Below, piece after piece: positions 26,729 to 37,807 of a stretch of 64,000 nucleotides of DNA. The translations under genes and the position numbers were made by a program. The stretch covers positions 580,254 through 644,253 of the forward strand of contig CAWGDM010000012.1 of the NCBI GenBank assembly GCA_963821345.1, written 5' to 3'. How positions within the stretch are numbered: the first letter of the stretch is position 1; each line of letters begins with the position of its first letter. Source of the stretch: WHSW01 sp963821345 (lineage in GTDB: Bacteria > Actinomycetota > Thermoleophilia > Solirubrobacterales > 70-9). The notes below the pieces were generated by a model, which was not told the origin of the DNA, made no database searches, and worked only from the letters and a program-made list of their open reading frames with translations.

Positions 26729-27160
26729 TCAGAGCTCGCCCAGCTTGCCGGTGAAATCGGTGATCAGGGCGTCGAGGACGCCGACCACGACCCCCTCCCC
26801 CATCGACGCCGCCTTGCCGGTGATCTGGGCGCTGGTGTGGATCTTGCCGCCGCCGTCGGCGAGCTCGAAGGTGACGTCGGCGTTCGCGTGGCCCTGGCCG
26901 CCGGCCTCCTTCGACTTGACGCGGAGCACGGCCCGGTGCGCCGCCTCGTCACGCTCGACCACCTCGACCGTGCCGGTGAACTTCATCGACATCGCCCCCA
27001 TCTTCAGCGAGATCTCGGCCTTGACCGCGTCCGGGCCGGTGGCCTCGATCACGCGACCGCCGTCGACGCACGGGACCACGCGCTCGAGGTCGGTGACCGC
27101 GGCGAAGCTCTCGTCGATCGGCTTCGAGGTCGAAAACGAATGGTCCAGCTCGGTTGCCAT
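26729..27160 (-). CDS. coxG: CoxG-like SRPBCC-fold protein
   Basis: A 143-residue SRPBCC-domain protein of the CO dehydrogenase subunit G type: MATELDHSFSTSKPIDESF, then VVPCVDGG (about 29), KMGAMSMKFTGTVEVVERD (about 52) and the family C-terminus ITDFTGKLGEL. A ribosome site GAAGGAGAGC precedes the ATG. CoxG proteins are implicated in maturation or membrane recruitment of CODH, which fits the coxMSL genes 7 kb upstream. Confidence 0.82.
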   Translation of the reverse strand: MATELDHSFSTSKPIDESFAAVTDLERVVPCVDGGRVIEATGPDAVKAEISLKMGAMSMKFTGTVEVVERDEAAHRAVLRVKSKEAGGQGHANADVTFELADGGGKIHTSAQITGKAASMGEGVVVGVLDALITDFTGKLGEL

Positions 27161-27204
27161 CTGCTGCTCTCCTTCGGGTTGGGCGCCGTTTATATGCTCG
27201 GCGG

Positions 27205-27754
27205 GTGTTGCAGGCGGGTACGCATCGTCTTGGACCCGAGGGCTCGACGCTGTCGGTCCACACCGCGCGCGCCGGGAGCGGCGGCGAAGGCCGGACACGA
27301 CCTGGCGATCGAGGTCACCGCGTGGGAGGCGACGATCGTCGTCGCCGACGAACCCGCGGAGATCAGGCTCGAGCTGACCGCCGACCCGGCCTCGTTGCGC
27401 GTGCGCGAGGGCAAGGGCGGGATGCAGGCGCTCGGCGACGACGACATCGACAACATCCACCAGACGATCGACGACGAGGTGCTGCTGCGCCGCGAGATCG
27501 CATTCCGGTCGACCAGCGCCGTTGCAGAGGGCGAGGACCTGGTCCGGGTCGAGGGCGAGCTCACCCTGTTCGGTAACACGCGCCCGATCTCGTTCGACCT
27601 GCGCGCCGGCGACGACGGGTCCGTCGCCGCGACCGCCGTCGTCAAGCAGAGCGACTGGGGGATGAAGCCGTACTCGGCGCTGTTCGGCGCGCTCAAGGTC
27701 GCCGACGAGGTCAGGGTCGTGCTCGATGGCCACCTCGCGGAGCCCGCTTCCTAG
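27205..27754 (+). CDS. YceI-like protein (one frameshift)
   Basis: About 182 residues. The first 23 residues (GTHRLGPEGSTLSVHTARAG) are in one frame and the rest (AAAKAGHDLAIEVTAWEATI onward) in another; removing the A near 27272 in GCCGGGAGCGG joins them into a normal YceI-like lipocalin N-terminus. Later segments include GELTLFGNTRPISFDLRAG and DWGMKPYSALFG. The ATG at 27194 gives an unbroken frame but an atypical Arg-rich N-terminus, so GTG 27205 plus frameshift is preferred. It is convergent with the CoxL fragment, sharing the stop region. Confidence 0.7.
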
Positions 27755-28202
27755 TCGGAGTAGACGGCCTGCGCGTCGAGGCCGCCCTCGACCCCGGGCG
27801 GCAGCGCCCCGGTGCCGTGGGCGTAGAGCGCCAGGTCCTCGATCGTCCTCGTCTCGCCGCCGTCCGGCGACCCAGCTGCCGTTCGACCAGGCGAGGGCGT
27901 CGGGCGCGACGTCCATCGCGACGCCCGCGAGCAGCCGCGCCTTGTCGCGGATCCTGCCGCTCGCGGTGGTGATCGCCGCCGGCGGTGCCGTCCGAGGGGC
28001 TGGTGTTGAAGCCGTGGCCCTCGCCGAAGCGGTCGGTGTCGGCCGCGACGACCTTGACGTCGAGCGCCGGCACGCCGAGCTCGGCGGCGACGAGCGCCGC
28101 GTACTCGGCCTCCCGCCCGTCGGGCTCGGTGGTCAGGCTGAGCACCATCTTGCCGGTCGGATGCACACGCAGGAACACCGCTCGATAGGCCTCGTCCGCC
28201 AT
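27752..28202 (-). pseudogene. Truncated CoxL/xanthine-dehydrogenase large-subunit fragment
   Basis: About 150 residues aligned with the C-terminal middle of molybdenum hydroxylase large subunits: FLRVHPTGKMVLSLTTEP parallels VHPSGKAVVSISCQTQ in the complete CoxL upstream, and GVEGGLDAQAVYSD parallels GMEGGLDAQVIYD. Two frame breaks lie near 27975 and 27870. It lacks the N-terminal half, the AYxCSFR loop and the terminal glutamate motif, so it cannot be a complete enzyme. It may be a remnant of a duplicated coxL, or a small stand-alone protein if the ATG at 28202 is used. Confidence 0.6.
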
Positions 28203-28399
28203 CACTGATCCTCCTTGTGGTCGTCCGTCCCGGCCCGCTCCGCGAGCCGCTTTCGCTCCTGATGCGCGCTCAGCGCGTTGTGCTCCTCGAGCTCGCAGAA
28301 CGCCGGCTGCGGCCCGCCGAGCGGATGCGGTGGCACCGCCGGCCGCTCGCACCCGGGGTAGATGCAGGTCTTCTGGGTCTCGGTGTCAGTCGCGTTCAC
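28202..28399 (-). CDS. Small Cys-containing protein between coxE and the CoxL fragment
   Basis: A 65-residue protein from a GTG at 28399, overlapping the coxE end by 14 bp and the next ATG by 1 bp. It has CIYPGCERPAVPPHP and FCELEEHNALSAHQERKRL: three cysteines and histidines that could bind one zinc. The start is uncertain. No known function; position implies a cox-cluster accessory role. Confidence 0.55.
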   Translation of the reverse strand: MNATDTETQKTCIYPGCERPAVPPHPLGGPQPAFCELEEHNALSAHQERKRLAERAGTDDHKEDQ

Positions 28400-29777
28400 C
28401 GACCGACCATCCCGGCGTCGTCTTGCCCCGGCTCGGCCCGTAGCCGCTCGGCATCGCCACCGAGCTGCCGGGGACCGGGGTCGCGCTCGCCCACGGTTCC
28501 TCCTCGGGCGCGACCGGCTCCTCGTCCCCCTCCGCCGGCGGCTGCCCAAGGCCGGTACCGGCGCCGATCGCGTCGATCACCTCGGCGAGGGCGTCGAAGC
28601 TGTGGCCGCTGACCAGCGCGTCGCAGTGCTCGAGCGCGGCGACCATGCCGCCGGCGCGGACCGAGAACCCGCTCGCCCCGACCCGCGGGTTGACCCAGAC
28701 GATCCGGTGGGCGAGCCGCGCCAGGCGCTCCATCTCGCGCCCGACGACCGCCGGGTCGCCGCGCTCCCAGCCGTCGGAGAGGATCACGATCACCGCTCCG
28801 CGCGCCATCCCGCGGCGGCCGTGGCGGTCGGTGAACTCCTTCAGCGCATCGCCGATCCGGGTCCCGCTCGACCAGTCCGGGGCGGCGGCGGCGGCGCGCT
28901 GGATCGCCCGGTCGGGATGGCGCGCGGCGAGCGCCCGCGTCACCCGGGTCAGGCGGGTCGCGAACACGAACGCCTCGGCGTTCGGGCCGGCGCCGGCCGC
29001 GCAGGCGAGGAACTGCAGGTAGGCGCGCGCGTACGGCTCCATCGAGCCGGAGATGTCGCAGAGCATCACCAGCCGGCGGGCGACGACGCGGCGGTGGCGG
29101 CGGGCGAGGCCGATCGGGTCGCCGGCGGTGCGCAGGCTGCCGCGCAGCGTCCGGCGCAGGTCGATGCGCTGGCCGTGGGAGCCGCGCTCGTAGCGGCGCG
29201 TGCGTCGCAGCGGCGTCGCCAGCTCGAGCCGCGACATCAGCCGGTAGAGGCTCGCGAGCTCGCCGGGGCCGAGCGCGTCGAAGCTCTTCGACCCGAGCAC
29301 CTCGTCGTCGCTGGCGATCGCCAGCGGGACGTCGAGCTCGGGGGCGTCGGGGTCGTCCTCGGCCGGGCGCGGCGCCGACGAGCCGACGCTTCCGGCTCGG
29401 CGCTCCTCGGCCCAGTCGCGCGCCGCGCCCGGGCGCTCGCTCGCGGGCCGGGCGTCGGCCGGCGCCGGCTCGGTGCGGGCGTCCTCGAGCTCGGGCGCGT
29501 CGGGTGCGGCCGACCTGCCGAAGACCTCGCCGAAGACGGCGTCGAAGGCAGCCGCCTCGGCCCGATCGGTGACGAACACCGAGCGCGCGGTCCAGTACAG
29601 GCGGCGGCGGCTCTGCGGGCGGGTCAGCGTCAACGCCCGGGCAAACTCGGCCGAGCGCTCCGGGGTGACCGCGATCCCGGCGTCGCGCAGGCGCTTGCCG
29701 AGCGAGCCGGCGAGCGGCGCCAGGTCGAGGTGGATCGTCTCGACCGCGAACGGCGGCGCCCCGCCCGGCTCAGCCAC
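28386..29777 (-). CDS. coxE: CoxE-like VWA-domain protein
   Basis: A 463-residue protein. A CoxE/VWA region occupies about 225-420 with an intact MIDAS: MLCDISGSMEPY (DxSxS), threonine in SSGTRIGDALKEF and aspartate in ILSDGWERGD. The N-terminal 200 residues include an acidic, Pro-rich linker. It overlaps coxD by 8 bp. CoxD (AAA) and CoxE together post-translationally mature the CuMo centre of CO dehydrogenase in studied bacteria. Confidence 0.88.
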   Translation of the reverse strand: MAEPGGAPPFAVETIHLDLAPLAGSLGKRLRDAGIAVTPERSAEFARALTLTRPQSRRRLYWTARSVFVTDRAEAAAFDAVFGEVFGRSAAPDAPELEDARTEPAPADARPASERPGAARDWAEERRAGSVGSSAPRPAEDDPDAPELDVPLAIASDDEVLGSKSFDALGPGELASLYRLMSRLELATPLRRTRRYERGSHGQRIDLRRTLRGSLRTAGDPIGLARRHRRVVARRLVMLCDISGSMEPYARAYLQFLACAAGAGPNAEAFVFATRLTRVTRALAARHPDRAIQRAAAAAPDWSSGTRIGDALKEFTDRHGRRGMARGAVIVILSDGWERGDPAVVGREMERLARLAHRIVWVNPRVGASGFSVRAGGMVAALEHCDALVSGHSFDALAEVIDAIGAGTGLGQPPAEGDEEPVAPEEEPWASATPVPGSSVAMPSGYGPSRGKTTPGWSVGERD

Positions 29778-30693
29778 CGCTGCGCACGAGCTGGTCGAGG
29801 CCGGCCGCGCGGATCACCTCCTGGTCCTCGTCGTACTTGAGCACCGAGCCGAGCGTGCGCTCGACCGCGGCGGCGTCGAGGTGCTCGATCCCGAGCAGGT
29901 CGAGCGCCGCGAGCCAGTCGATCGCCTCGGCGATCCCGGGCGGCTTCTGAACGTCCGAAGCGCGCATCCTCGAGACCGCGTCGGCGACCTCGACCGCGAG
30001 CGTCTCGGCGGCGCCCTTGACCCGGCGGCGGATGATCTCGACCTCGCGCTCCGGCGCCGGGTAGTCGATCCAGCGATACAGGCAGCGGCGCTTGACCGCG
30101 TCGTGGAGGTCGCGGGTGCGGTTCGAGGTCAGGACGATGATCGGCGGGTGGGTCGCGGTGATCGTGCCGAGCTCCGGGATCGTCACGCTCGCCTCGCCGA
30201 GCAGCTCGAGCAGGAACGCCTCGAAGTCGTCGTCGGCGCGGTCGATCTCGTCGATCAGCAGCACCGCCGGGCGCGGCCCGGGATGCTCGAGCGCGCGCAG
30301 CAGCGGCCGGCGGATCAGGTAGTCGGGGCCGAACAGCTCCTCCTCGCCGAGGCTCGCCCCCTGCGAGTCGGCGAGCCGGATGCTGAGCAGCTGGCGCGGG
30401 TAGTTCCACTCATACAGCGCCTCGGCGGAGTCGATCCCCTCGTAGCACTGCAGCCGCACCAGCGGCGTCTCGAGGACCGCCGCGAGCGAGCGCGCCGCCT
30501 CGGTCTTGCCGACGCCGGCCTCGCCCTCGAGCAACAGCGGCTGCGGCAGGCGCAGGCTGAGGAACATCGACGTCGCCAGGCCCTCGTCGACCAGGTAGTC
30601 GACCGCGCCGAGCCGCTGGGCGAGCGTCTCGACATCGGGGACGAGCGCGGCGATCTCGGCGGCCGCCTCCCCGGTGTCGCCGGGCGCGTTCAT
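29770..30693 (-). CDS. coxD: CoxD-like MoxR AAA+ ATPase
   Basis: A 307-residue MoxR-type ATPase. Walker A GEAGVGKTEAA (about 57), Walker B AVLLIDEIDRADDDF (about 145), sensor-1 region IIVLTSNRTRDLHDAVKRRC (about 190) and the arginine-finger region YRWIDYP. Its ATG overlaps the upstream MobA-like stop and its stop overlaps coxE. It acts with CoxE as a chaperone of the active site of the CODH large subunit. Confidence 0.92.
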   Translation of the reverse strand: MNAPGDTGEAAAEIAALVPDVETLAQRLGAVDYLVDEGLATSMFLSLRLPQPLLLEGEAGVGKTEAARSLAAVLETPLVRLQCYEGIDSAEALYEWNYPRQLLSIRLADSQGASLGEEELFGPDYLIRRPLLRALEHPGPRPAVLLIDEIDRADDDFEAFLLELLGEASVTIPELGTITATHPPIIVLTSNRTRDLHDAVKRRCLYRWIDYPAPEREVEIIRRRVKGAAETLAVEVADAVSRMRASDVQKPPGIAEAIDWLAALDLLGIEHLDAAAVERTLGSVLKYDEDQEVIRAAGLDQLVRSGG

Positions 30694-31298
30694 GCGACGG
30701 TCAGCGCCTCGAGGACGGCCCGGTAGTCCTCCGGCGTGTCGACGTCGAGCGGGATCGGGCCGGCGACCGCGACCTCGGCGACCTCGTCGGCGCGCTGGTC
30801 CAACAATCGCCAGACGCCCTTGTCGCCGTGCAGCTCGGCGAGCTCGGCGAAGACCTCGCGCGAGAAGGCGATCGGATGGCCGCGGCCGTCGTCGTAACGA
30901 CAGACCGCGAGCGGCGCGTCGCCGCGGCCGGCGAGCAGCGTGGCGACGGTCTCGGCGCTGACCCCGGGCTGGTCGCCGAGCATCAGCACGAGCACCTCGG
31001 CGCGCGGGTCGACGGCGCCGAGCGCCGCCGCGATCGACGACGAGCAGCCCTCGCCATAGGCCTCGTTGACGACCACCTCGGCGCCGGTCAGGTCGACCTG
31101 CTCGCGCACCTCGTCGGCGGCACCGCCGATCGCGACGATCAGCTGATCGAAGGCGGCGCTTCGGGCGACGCCGACGACGTGGCCGAGCAGGGTGCCGTCG
31201 CCGTAGGCGAGCAGCTGCTTCGGCCGCCCGAGGCGCTTCGAGCCCCCCGCGCCGAGCACCAGCCCGGTGACGAAGCGATCAGCCGGCGACGGAGGCAT
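30690..31298 (-). CDS. MobA-like nucleotidyltransferase (molybdenum cofactor cytidylyltransferase type)
   Basis: A 202-residue GT-A-fold nucleotidyltransferase: LVLGAGGSKRLGRPKQLLAYG (about 14-34, in parts GAGGSKRLG and PKQLL), MLGDQPGVSAETV (about 104) and GDKGVWRLLDQ (about 158). Enzymes of this type add CMP to molybdopterin, the cofactor form used by CO dehydrogenase. It overlaps the XdhC-like gene by 20 bp. Confidence 0.87.
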   Translation of the reverse strand: MPPSPADRFVTGLVLGAGGSKRLGRPKQLLAYGDGTLLGHVVGVARSAAFDQLIVAIGGAADEVREQVDLTGAEVVVNEAYGEGCSSSIAAALGAVDPRAEVLVLMLGDQPGVSAETVATLLAGRGDAPLAVCRYDDGRGHPIAFSREVFAELAELHGDKGVWRLLDQRADEVAEVAVAGPIPLDVDTPEDYRAVLEALTVA

Positions 31299-32201
31299 GC
31301 TCGCCCTCGGCCTCGAACTTGGCCCTGCAGCCCTCGGAGCAGAAGTAGAACGTCTCGCCGTCGCGCTCGACCGAGGGCGTGCTCGCGATCGCGGCGACGG
31401 TCATCCCGCAGATCGGGTCGACGGCGATCCGCGCCGGAGCCTGAACCGCCGGCAGCTCGCCATCACGACGCCTGACTTCGATCACCTTCGCCAGGATCGA
31501 GACCGCGATCTCGCCCGCCGTGCGCGAGCCGATCTCGATCCCCGCGGGCACGTCGATCCGGGCGAGCAACTCGTCGCCGACGCCGTCGGCGCGCAGCTCG
31601 TCGAGCACCCCGGCGCCCCGCTTCGGGCTGGCGACGAGGCCGACGTAGGGCAGTCCGGCCTCGAGCCCGCGCCGCAGCGCGTGCAGCTCGTCGCGCCCGT
31701 GCGCGGCGACGATCACGGCGAGGTCGCCGGCCTCGGCCTCGGGCCCCTCGGCGCCGACGGCGACCATCTCGAGCTCGAGCTCGGCGCCGATCCGGCGCAC
31801 CGCGGCGGCGATCGGGGTGTCGCCGACGACCAGGACCCGCGGCGCCGGCGGCGCCGGCTCGAGGAAGACCTCGATCGCCCCGCCCGACAGACACGGGTTG
31901 CGCACCGTCACCGCGCCGTCGGTGACCGCGAGCTCGCCGTCGACCCCGTGCTCCTCGCCGTCGGGGAGGATCCGCAGCAGCACCGGCTCGCCGCTTTGCA
32001 GCGCGATCAGCGAATAGGCGCGGACGCTCTGCTCGGCGCAGACGCCGCCGACGAAGCCGTCGATCGTGCCGTCGGCGAGCACCAGCGCGACGCTCCCGGC
32101 CTCGACGCTGGTCGGGCTCTGCGCCCGGACCACGGTCGCGGTCACGAACGGGACCCGGGCTGCGGCGAGCTCCTGCGATCGCCGCGAGAGCGCGGCCGGA
32201 A

Positions 32202-32205
<4 letters not shown>
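31279..32205 (-). CDS. XdhC/CoxI-family protein with C-terminal YHS metal-binding domain
   Basis: A 308-residue protein. The XdhC N-terminal domain (AGSVALVLADGTIDGFVGG, CAEQSVRAY, about 35-62) is followed by a Rossmann-like domain (PRVLVVGDTPIAAAVRRIG, about 122) and SPKRGAGVLDELRA. Residues about 262-300 (DPICGMTVAA then FYFCSEGCRAKFEAE) form a YHS/TRASH-type metal-binding module. XdhC proteins bind sulfurated molybdenum cofactor before insertion; the fused module might carry copper for the CuMo centre, which is my inference. Confidence 0.85.
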
Positions 32206-34587
<2,382 letters not shown>

Positions 34588-34591
34588 GCGC

Positions 34592-35071
34592 TCACGCCTC
34601 CTGTCTCGCGCCGGCCCCGTGCTCGGCCGCCCAGCGCACCGCGCTGACGATGTTCTTGTACCCGGTGCAGCGACAGATCCCGCCCGAGATCGCCGTCCTG
34701 ATCTCCTCCTCGCTCGGGTCCGGGTTCTCGTCGAGCAGGGCCCGCGTGGTCATCAGCATCCCCGGGGTGCAGAACCCGCACTGAAGCGCGTGGAGCTCGT
34801 GAAAGCCCTGCTGGATCGGGTCGAGCTCGCCATTCACCTCGAGCGACTCGACGGTGCGGATCTCGTGTCCGTCGCACATCGCCGCGAGCACCGTGCACGA
34901 CTTCACCGGCTGGCCGTCCATCAGCACCACGCAGGCTCCGCAGTTGGATGTGTCGCAGCCCCAGTGGGTGCCCTTGAGCGAGAGCGTCTCGCGGATGAAG
35001 TGGACGAGCAGCTGGCGATCCTCGATCTCGCGCGAGACCTGCTCGCCGTTGACGGTCATCGAGACGTTCAC
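34592..35071 (-). CDS. coxS: CO dehydrogenase small (iron-sulfur) subunit
   Basis: A 159-residue protein with both [2Fe-2S] sites: CDTSNCGACVV then CTVLAAMC in the N-terminal ferredoxin-like part, and ALQCGFCTPGMLM with ICRCTGYKNI in the C-terminal helical part. The GTG at 35071 is chosen because ACAGGAGG lies 8 nt upstream; the next ATG (35059) has no ribosome site. It sits 2 bp after coxM and 4 bp before coxL. It relays electrons from the molybdenum site to the FAD subunit. Confidence 0.94.
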   Translation of the reverse strand: MNVSMTVNGEQVSREIEDRQLLVHFIRETLSLKGTHWGCDTSNCGACVVLMDGQPVKSCTVLAAMCDGHEIRTVESLEVNGELDPIQQGFHELHALQCGFCTPGMLMTTRALLDENPDPSEEEIRTAISGGICRCTGYKNIVSAVRWAAEHGAGARQEA

Positions 35072-35073
35072 GT

Positions 35074-35949
35074 TCAGGCCTCCTGTCCGAGGGCGCGAGC
35101 GACCGAGCGCCGCAGGGCCCGTTGGGTCAGCACCCCTGCCAGGTGGCGCTTGTAGTCGACCGGGCCGCGGCCGTCGGCGCTCGGCGAGCAATCCTCCGAG
35201 GCGATTCCGGCGGCCTGCCTGAAGAACTCCTCCGAGGGCTGGCGGCCGCGCAGCAGCTCCTCGGCCCGGGTCAGGTGGATCGTCGTCAGCCCGACCGCGC
35301 TCAGCGCGATCCCGGCGTCGGCGATCGTTCCGCCGTCCATCCACACGGCCACCGAGGCGGCGGCGATCGCCCAGTCGCCGGCGCGCCGCTCGACCTTCTC
35401 GTGGGCGCTGCCCGCCCCGGGGCGGACCGGGAGGCGGATCTCGGTCAGCATCTCGCCGGTGCCGACCGCGGTCATGTAGGGGCCGACGTGGAAGTCCTCC
35501 ATCGAGACGACCCGCTCGCCGTCGGGGCCGCGGATCACGACGCTCGCCTTCGCCGCCGAGCAGACCGACGACAGGTCCTCGGCCGCGTCGGCCTGGCAGA
35601 GCGAGCCGCCGATCGTGCCGCGGTTGCGGACGACGGGGTCGGCGATCACGTCCTCGGCGTCGCGGATCAGCGGGAAGTGCCGGGCGAGCAGATCGGACCG
35701 TTGCAGCTCGACGTGGCGGGTCAGGGCGCCGATCCGGACCTCGCCGTCGGCCTCGCGGATGTAGGCGAGCTCGGCGATCTCGTTGATGTCGACGAGGTGC
35801 TCGGGGTTGGCGAGCCGCAGCTTCATCATCGGCAGCAGGCTGTGGCCGCCGGCGATGATCCGCGCCTCGGGCCCGCGCCGCGCGAGCGCCGCGAGCGCGC
35901 CCTCGACGCTGGTCGCGCGCTCGTACTCGAATGGCGCCGGGGTCTGCAT
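35074..35949 (-). CDS. coxM: CO dehydrogenase medium (FAD-binding) subunit
   Basis: A 291-residue FAD-binding subunit: AGGHSLLPMMKLRLA (about 33-47), VVRNRGTIGGSLCQADAAED (about 107) and the C-terminal CO_deh_flav_C domain. First structural gene of the coxMSL set; 7 bp separate it from an upstream membrane-protein gene, suggesting a common transcript. Closely similar FAD subunits occur in xanthine dehydrogenases, but the adjacent form I coxL fixes the assignment. Confidence 0.92.
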   Translation of the reverse strand: MQTPAPFEYERATSVEGALAALARRGPEARIIAGGHSLLPMMKLRLANPEHLVDINEIAELAYIREADGEVRIGALTRHVELQRSDLLARHFPLIRDAEDVIADPVVRNRGTIGGSLCQADAAEDLSSVCSAAKASVVIRGPDGERVVSMEDFHVGPYMTAVGTGEMLTEIRLPVRPGAGSAHEKVERRAGDWAIAAASVAVWMDGGTIADAGIALSAVGLTTIHLTRAEELLRGRQPSEEFFRQAAGIASEDCSPSADGRGPVDYKRHLAGVLTQRALRRSVARALGQEA

Positions 35950-35956
35950 CGCGTGC

Positions 35957-36574
35957 TCAGGCCCCCGAGGCCGGCTTCGCGGGTAGGCGCGTTCGCGGCT
36001 TGCCGATGTCCTCGCGCTGCTCGTACTGCTCCGGCGCGTCGGTGCCGATCACCGGCGAGCGCGGCAGGTTCTCCGGCGCCTCCTGGCGGACGTTCGGATA
36101 GAGCAGCCGCGCGGCCAGGCTGCCGCCCTCGATGTTGCGCAGGACCTCGCCGGACGGGCTCGCGGCGGCGATCGGCGCCTCGCGGCCGAGCCGGGCAAGG
36201 GTCAGCGTCCCCTGCGTGTAGACCTCGCCGATCCGCGTCGGCACGACCTCCTTGCTCTCGGGCACGTTGCGCAGCCCGTCGGCCGCGGCGCCGGGATAGA
36301 CGCTCTCGATCAGGCCCATCGAGTCGGCGAGGCCGGCCTTCTTCACCAGCAGCCCCTCGAGCAGCTCGACGCCCGCGTCGAGCTGCTCGTTGATCGAGGC
36401 GACGATCGCGTTCACGGGCTCGCTCTTCTCGAGGATCCCGCCGACGCCCGCGATCGCGTCGTCGAGGCCGTCGGCGATCCGCCGCAGCTGCACGATCGTC
36501 GAGACCAGGTAGTAGACGAGCGCGAGCACGATCAGCAGGACCGCGATCAGCATCACCACGCCGGCGGCCGGCAT
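35957..36574 (-). CDS. Membrane-anchored hypothetical protein upstream of coxM
   Basis: A 205-residue protein: an N-terminal transmembrane helix (about 5-28, VVMLIAVLLIVLALVYYLVS), an amphipathic heptad-like stretch (QLRRIADGLDDAIAGVGGIL) that resembles MCP-like or DUF948-like coiled coils, and a long soluble tail with GLRNVPESKEVVP. ATG at 36574. It is one of five consecutive small membrane proteins on this strand. Function unknown. Confidence 0.72.
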   Translation of the reverse strand: MPAAGVVMLIAVLLIVLALVYYLVSTIVQLRRIADGLDDAIAGVGGILEKSEPVNAIVASINEQLDAGVELLEGLLVKKAGLADSMGLIESVYPGAAADGLRNVPESKEVVPTRIGEVYTQGTLTLARLGREAPIAAASPSGEVLRNIEGGSLAARLLYPNVRQEAPENLPRSPVIGTDAPEQYEQREDIGKPRTRLPAKPASGA

Positions 36575-36576
36575 CG

Positions 36577-36849
36577 CTATGCCTCCCTCGGCGTGGCGTC
36601 GTCGACGATCACGTCGAGCGAGCCGCCGTAGTTCGCGACCCCGGCGACCGTCTGCTTGACCTGCTCCTCGGTGGTCACCAGCAGGGCCGCCGCGTCGAGG
36701 TCCTTCGAGCCGGAGTCGGCGACGGCGGCGATCTCGCGGACCGACGGGACGATGCTGCGCGCCGCCTCCAGGACTCCGCTCAGCAGGTAGACGACGACCG
36801 GGACGATCACCAACAGCAGGACGATGTCGCCGATCCACCAGAGCGTCAT
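36577..36849 (-). CDS. Small single-pass membrane protein
   Basis: A 90-residue protein with one hydrophobic helix (about 5-26, IGDIVLLLVIVPVVVYLLSGV) followed by an amphipathic region (ARSIVPSVREIAAVADSGSK). It shares the layout of its neighbours: N-terminal anchor, then a helix predicted to be cytoplasmic. It overlaps the upstream gene by 4 bp and is 2 bp from the downstream one. Confidence 0.65.
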   Translation of the reverse strand: MTLWWIGDIVLLLVIVPVVVYLLSGVLEAARSIVPSVREIAAVADSGSKDLDAAALLVTTEEQVKQTVAGVANYGGSLDVIVDDATPREA

Positions 36850-37121
36850 CGCGGCCTCCGTTCGGCGACGACCGCCGCCTTGCGGGCGATTCCCGGCAGC
36901 GCCGAGAGGATGACCTCGAACTGGGCGTTGATCGCCTTCACCGCCGGCTCCAGCGGGCGCAGGTGGTCGGCCTCGACCCCGCTCAGCGCCGTGGCGAGCG
37001 TCGCCAGCCCCTCGGAGATCGCGGCCAATCCGCGGCGGACCGCGATCAGCGCGACGGCGAGCACCGCGATCACGACGACCGCGAGCAGGACGCTGAGCAG
37101 GATGTAGGCGTCGGTGCTCAT
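36846..37121 (-). CDS. Small single-pass membrane protein with coiled-coil-like tail
   Basis: A 91-residue protein: N-terminal membrane helix (about 6-28, ILLSVLLAVVVIAVLAVALI) and an alanine-rich amphipathic tail (RRGLAAISEGLATLATALSG, then FEVILSALPGIARKA). Start and stop both overlap neighbours by 4 bp, so it is translated as part of the set. No family recognised. Confidence 0.65.
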   Translation of the reverse strand: MSTDAYILLSVLLAVVVIAVLAVALIAVRRGLAAISEGLATLATALSGVEADHLRPLEPAVKAINAQFEVILSALPGIARKAAVVAERRPR

Positions 37122-37426
37122 GCCGCCCCCTCGGGCGCCTCGGGCTGGCCGAAGCCGTCGGTGAGCGCGTTCATGTAGCCGTCCTGGACCACTGCCTCGT
37201 CGACGATCTGGGCGAGCACCGGCGCGGTGGCCTCGAGCTGCGGGATGTTGGCCGTGTTCGCGCCGACCTTCCCGGCCGTCTCGAGCAGGCCCTCGACCGA
37301 GCGCTGGATCCGAAAGACGTTGCGCAGCAGCATCGCCAGCAGGCCGGCGACGACGAGCGCGGCGACCAGGCCGATGATCAGCGCGATCGTCCAGTACTCG
37401 TGCGACGACATCGCGACGACGGTCAT
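37118..37426 (-). CDS. Small single-pass membrane protein
   Basis: A 102-residue protein: membrane helix (about 12-36, TIALIIGLVAALVVAGLLAM) then an amphipathic segment (RIQRSVEGLLETAGKVGANT) and a short acidic end. Internal ATG at codon 6 is an alternative start. Overlaps both neighbours. Same layout as the surrounding proteins, suggesting a family that diverged by tandem duplication. Confidence 0.65.
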   Translation of the reverse strand: MTVVAMSSHEYWTIALIIGLVAALVVAGLLAMLLRNVFRIQRSVEGLLETAGKVGANTANIPQLEATAPVLAQIVDEAVVQDGYMNALTDGFGQPEAPEGAA

Positions 37427-37684
37427 CGGCCGACCGCCGCCTTTCGCAGCGCCCGCGCCGCGTGCAGGATCCGCACCCCGGAGTCGTTGATCCGCGCGAT
37501 CCCGTCGAGCCCGTCGGTCTGACCGCGAACCACCTCGACCGCCTCGTCGGCGGTCTCGGCCTGGCCCGCGATCCGCGCCGAGAGGGCGACGATCGTGATC
37601 ACGATCACCGCGGCGACGGCGATCACCACGACCCCGAGAACGATGCCGACCGTCCAGCCGCGTCGACGACGCGATCGTCAGCAC
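37423..37684 (-). CDS. Small single-pass membrane protein (probable frameshift)
   Basis: Reads as MLTIASSTR from the GTG at 37684 and, after removing one C near 37658 (CGGCTGGACG), continues WTVGIVLGVVVIAVAAVIVI (a membrane helix) and a tail with ADEAVEVVRGQTDGLDGIAR. About 86 residues. Without the correction, the second part would have to start at a GTG near 37632. First gene of the presumed five-membrane-protein/cox transcript. Confidence 0.55.
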
Positions 37685-37807
37685 CCGACCTCCTTGCCAA
37701 AACGCCGATCAATCGTCACCAGTGGCATCTCCTTCCCAGCCTTCGCTCGACATTATCCCACCGGCGCGAGGTCGCGAGGTCTTTAGGCTTGTCACAGGAG
37801 AGCTCGC

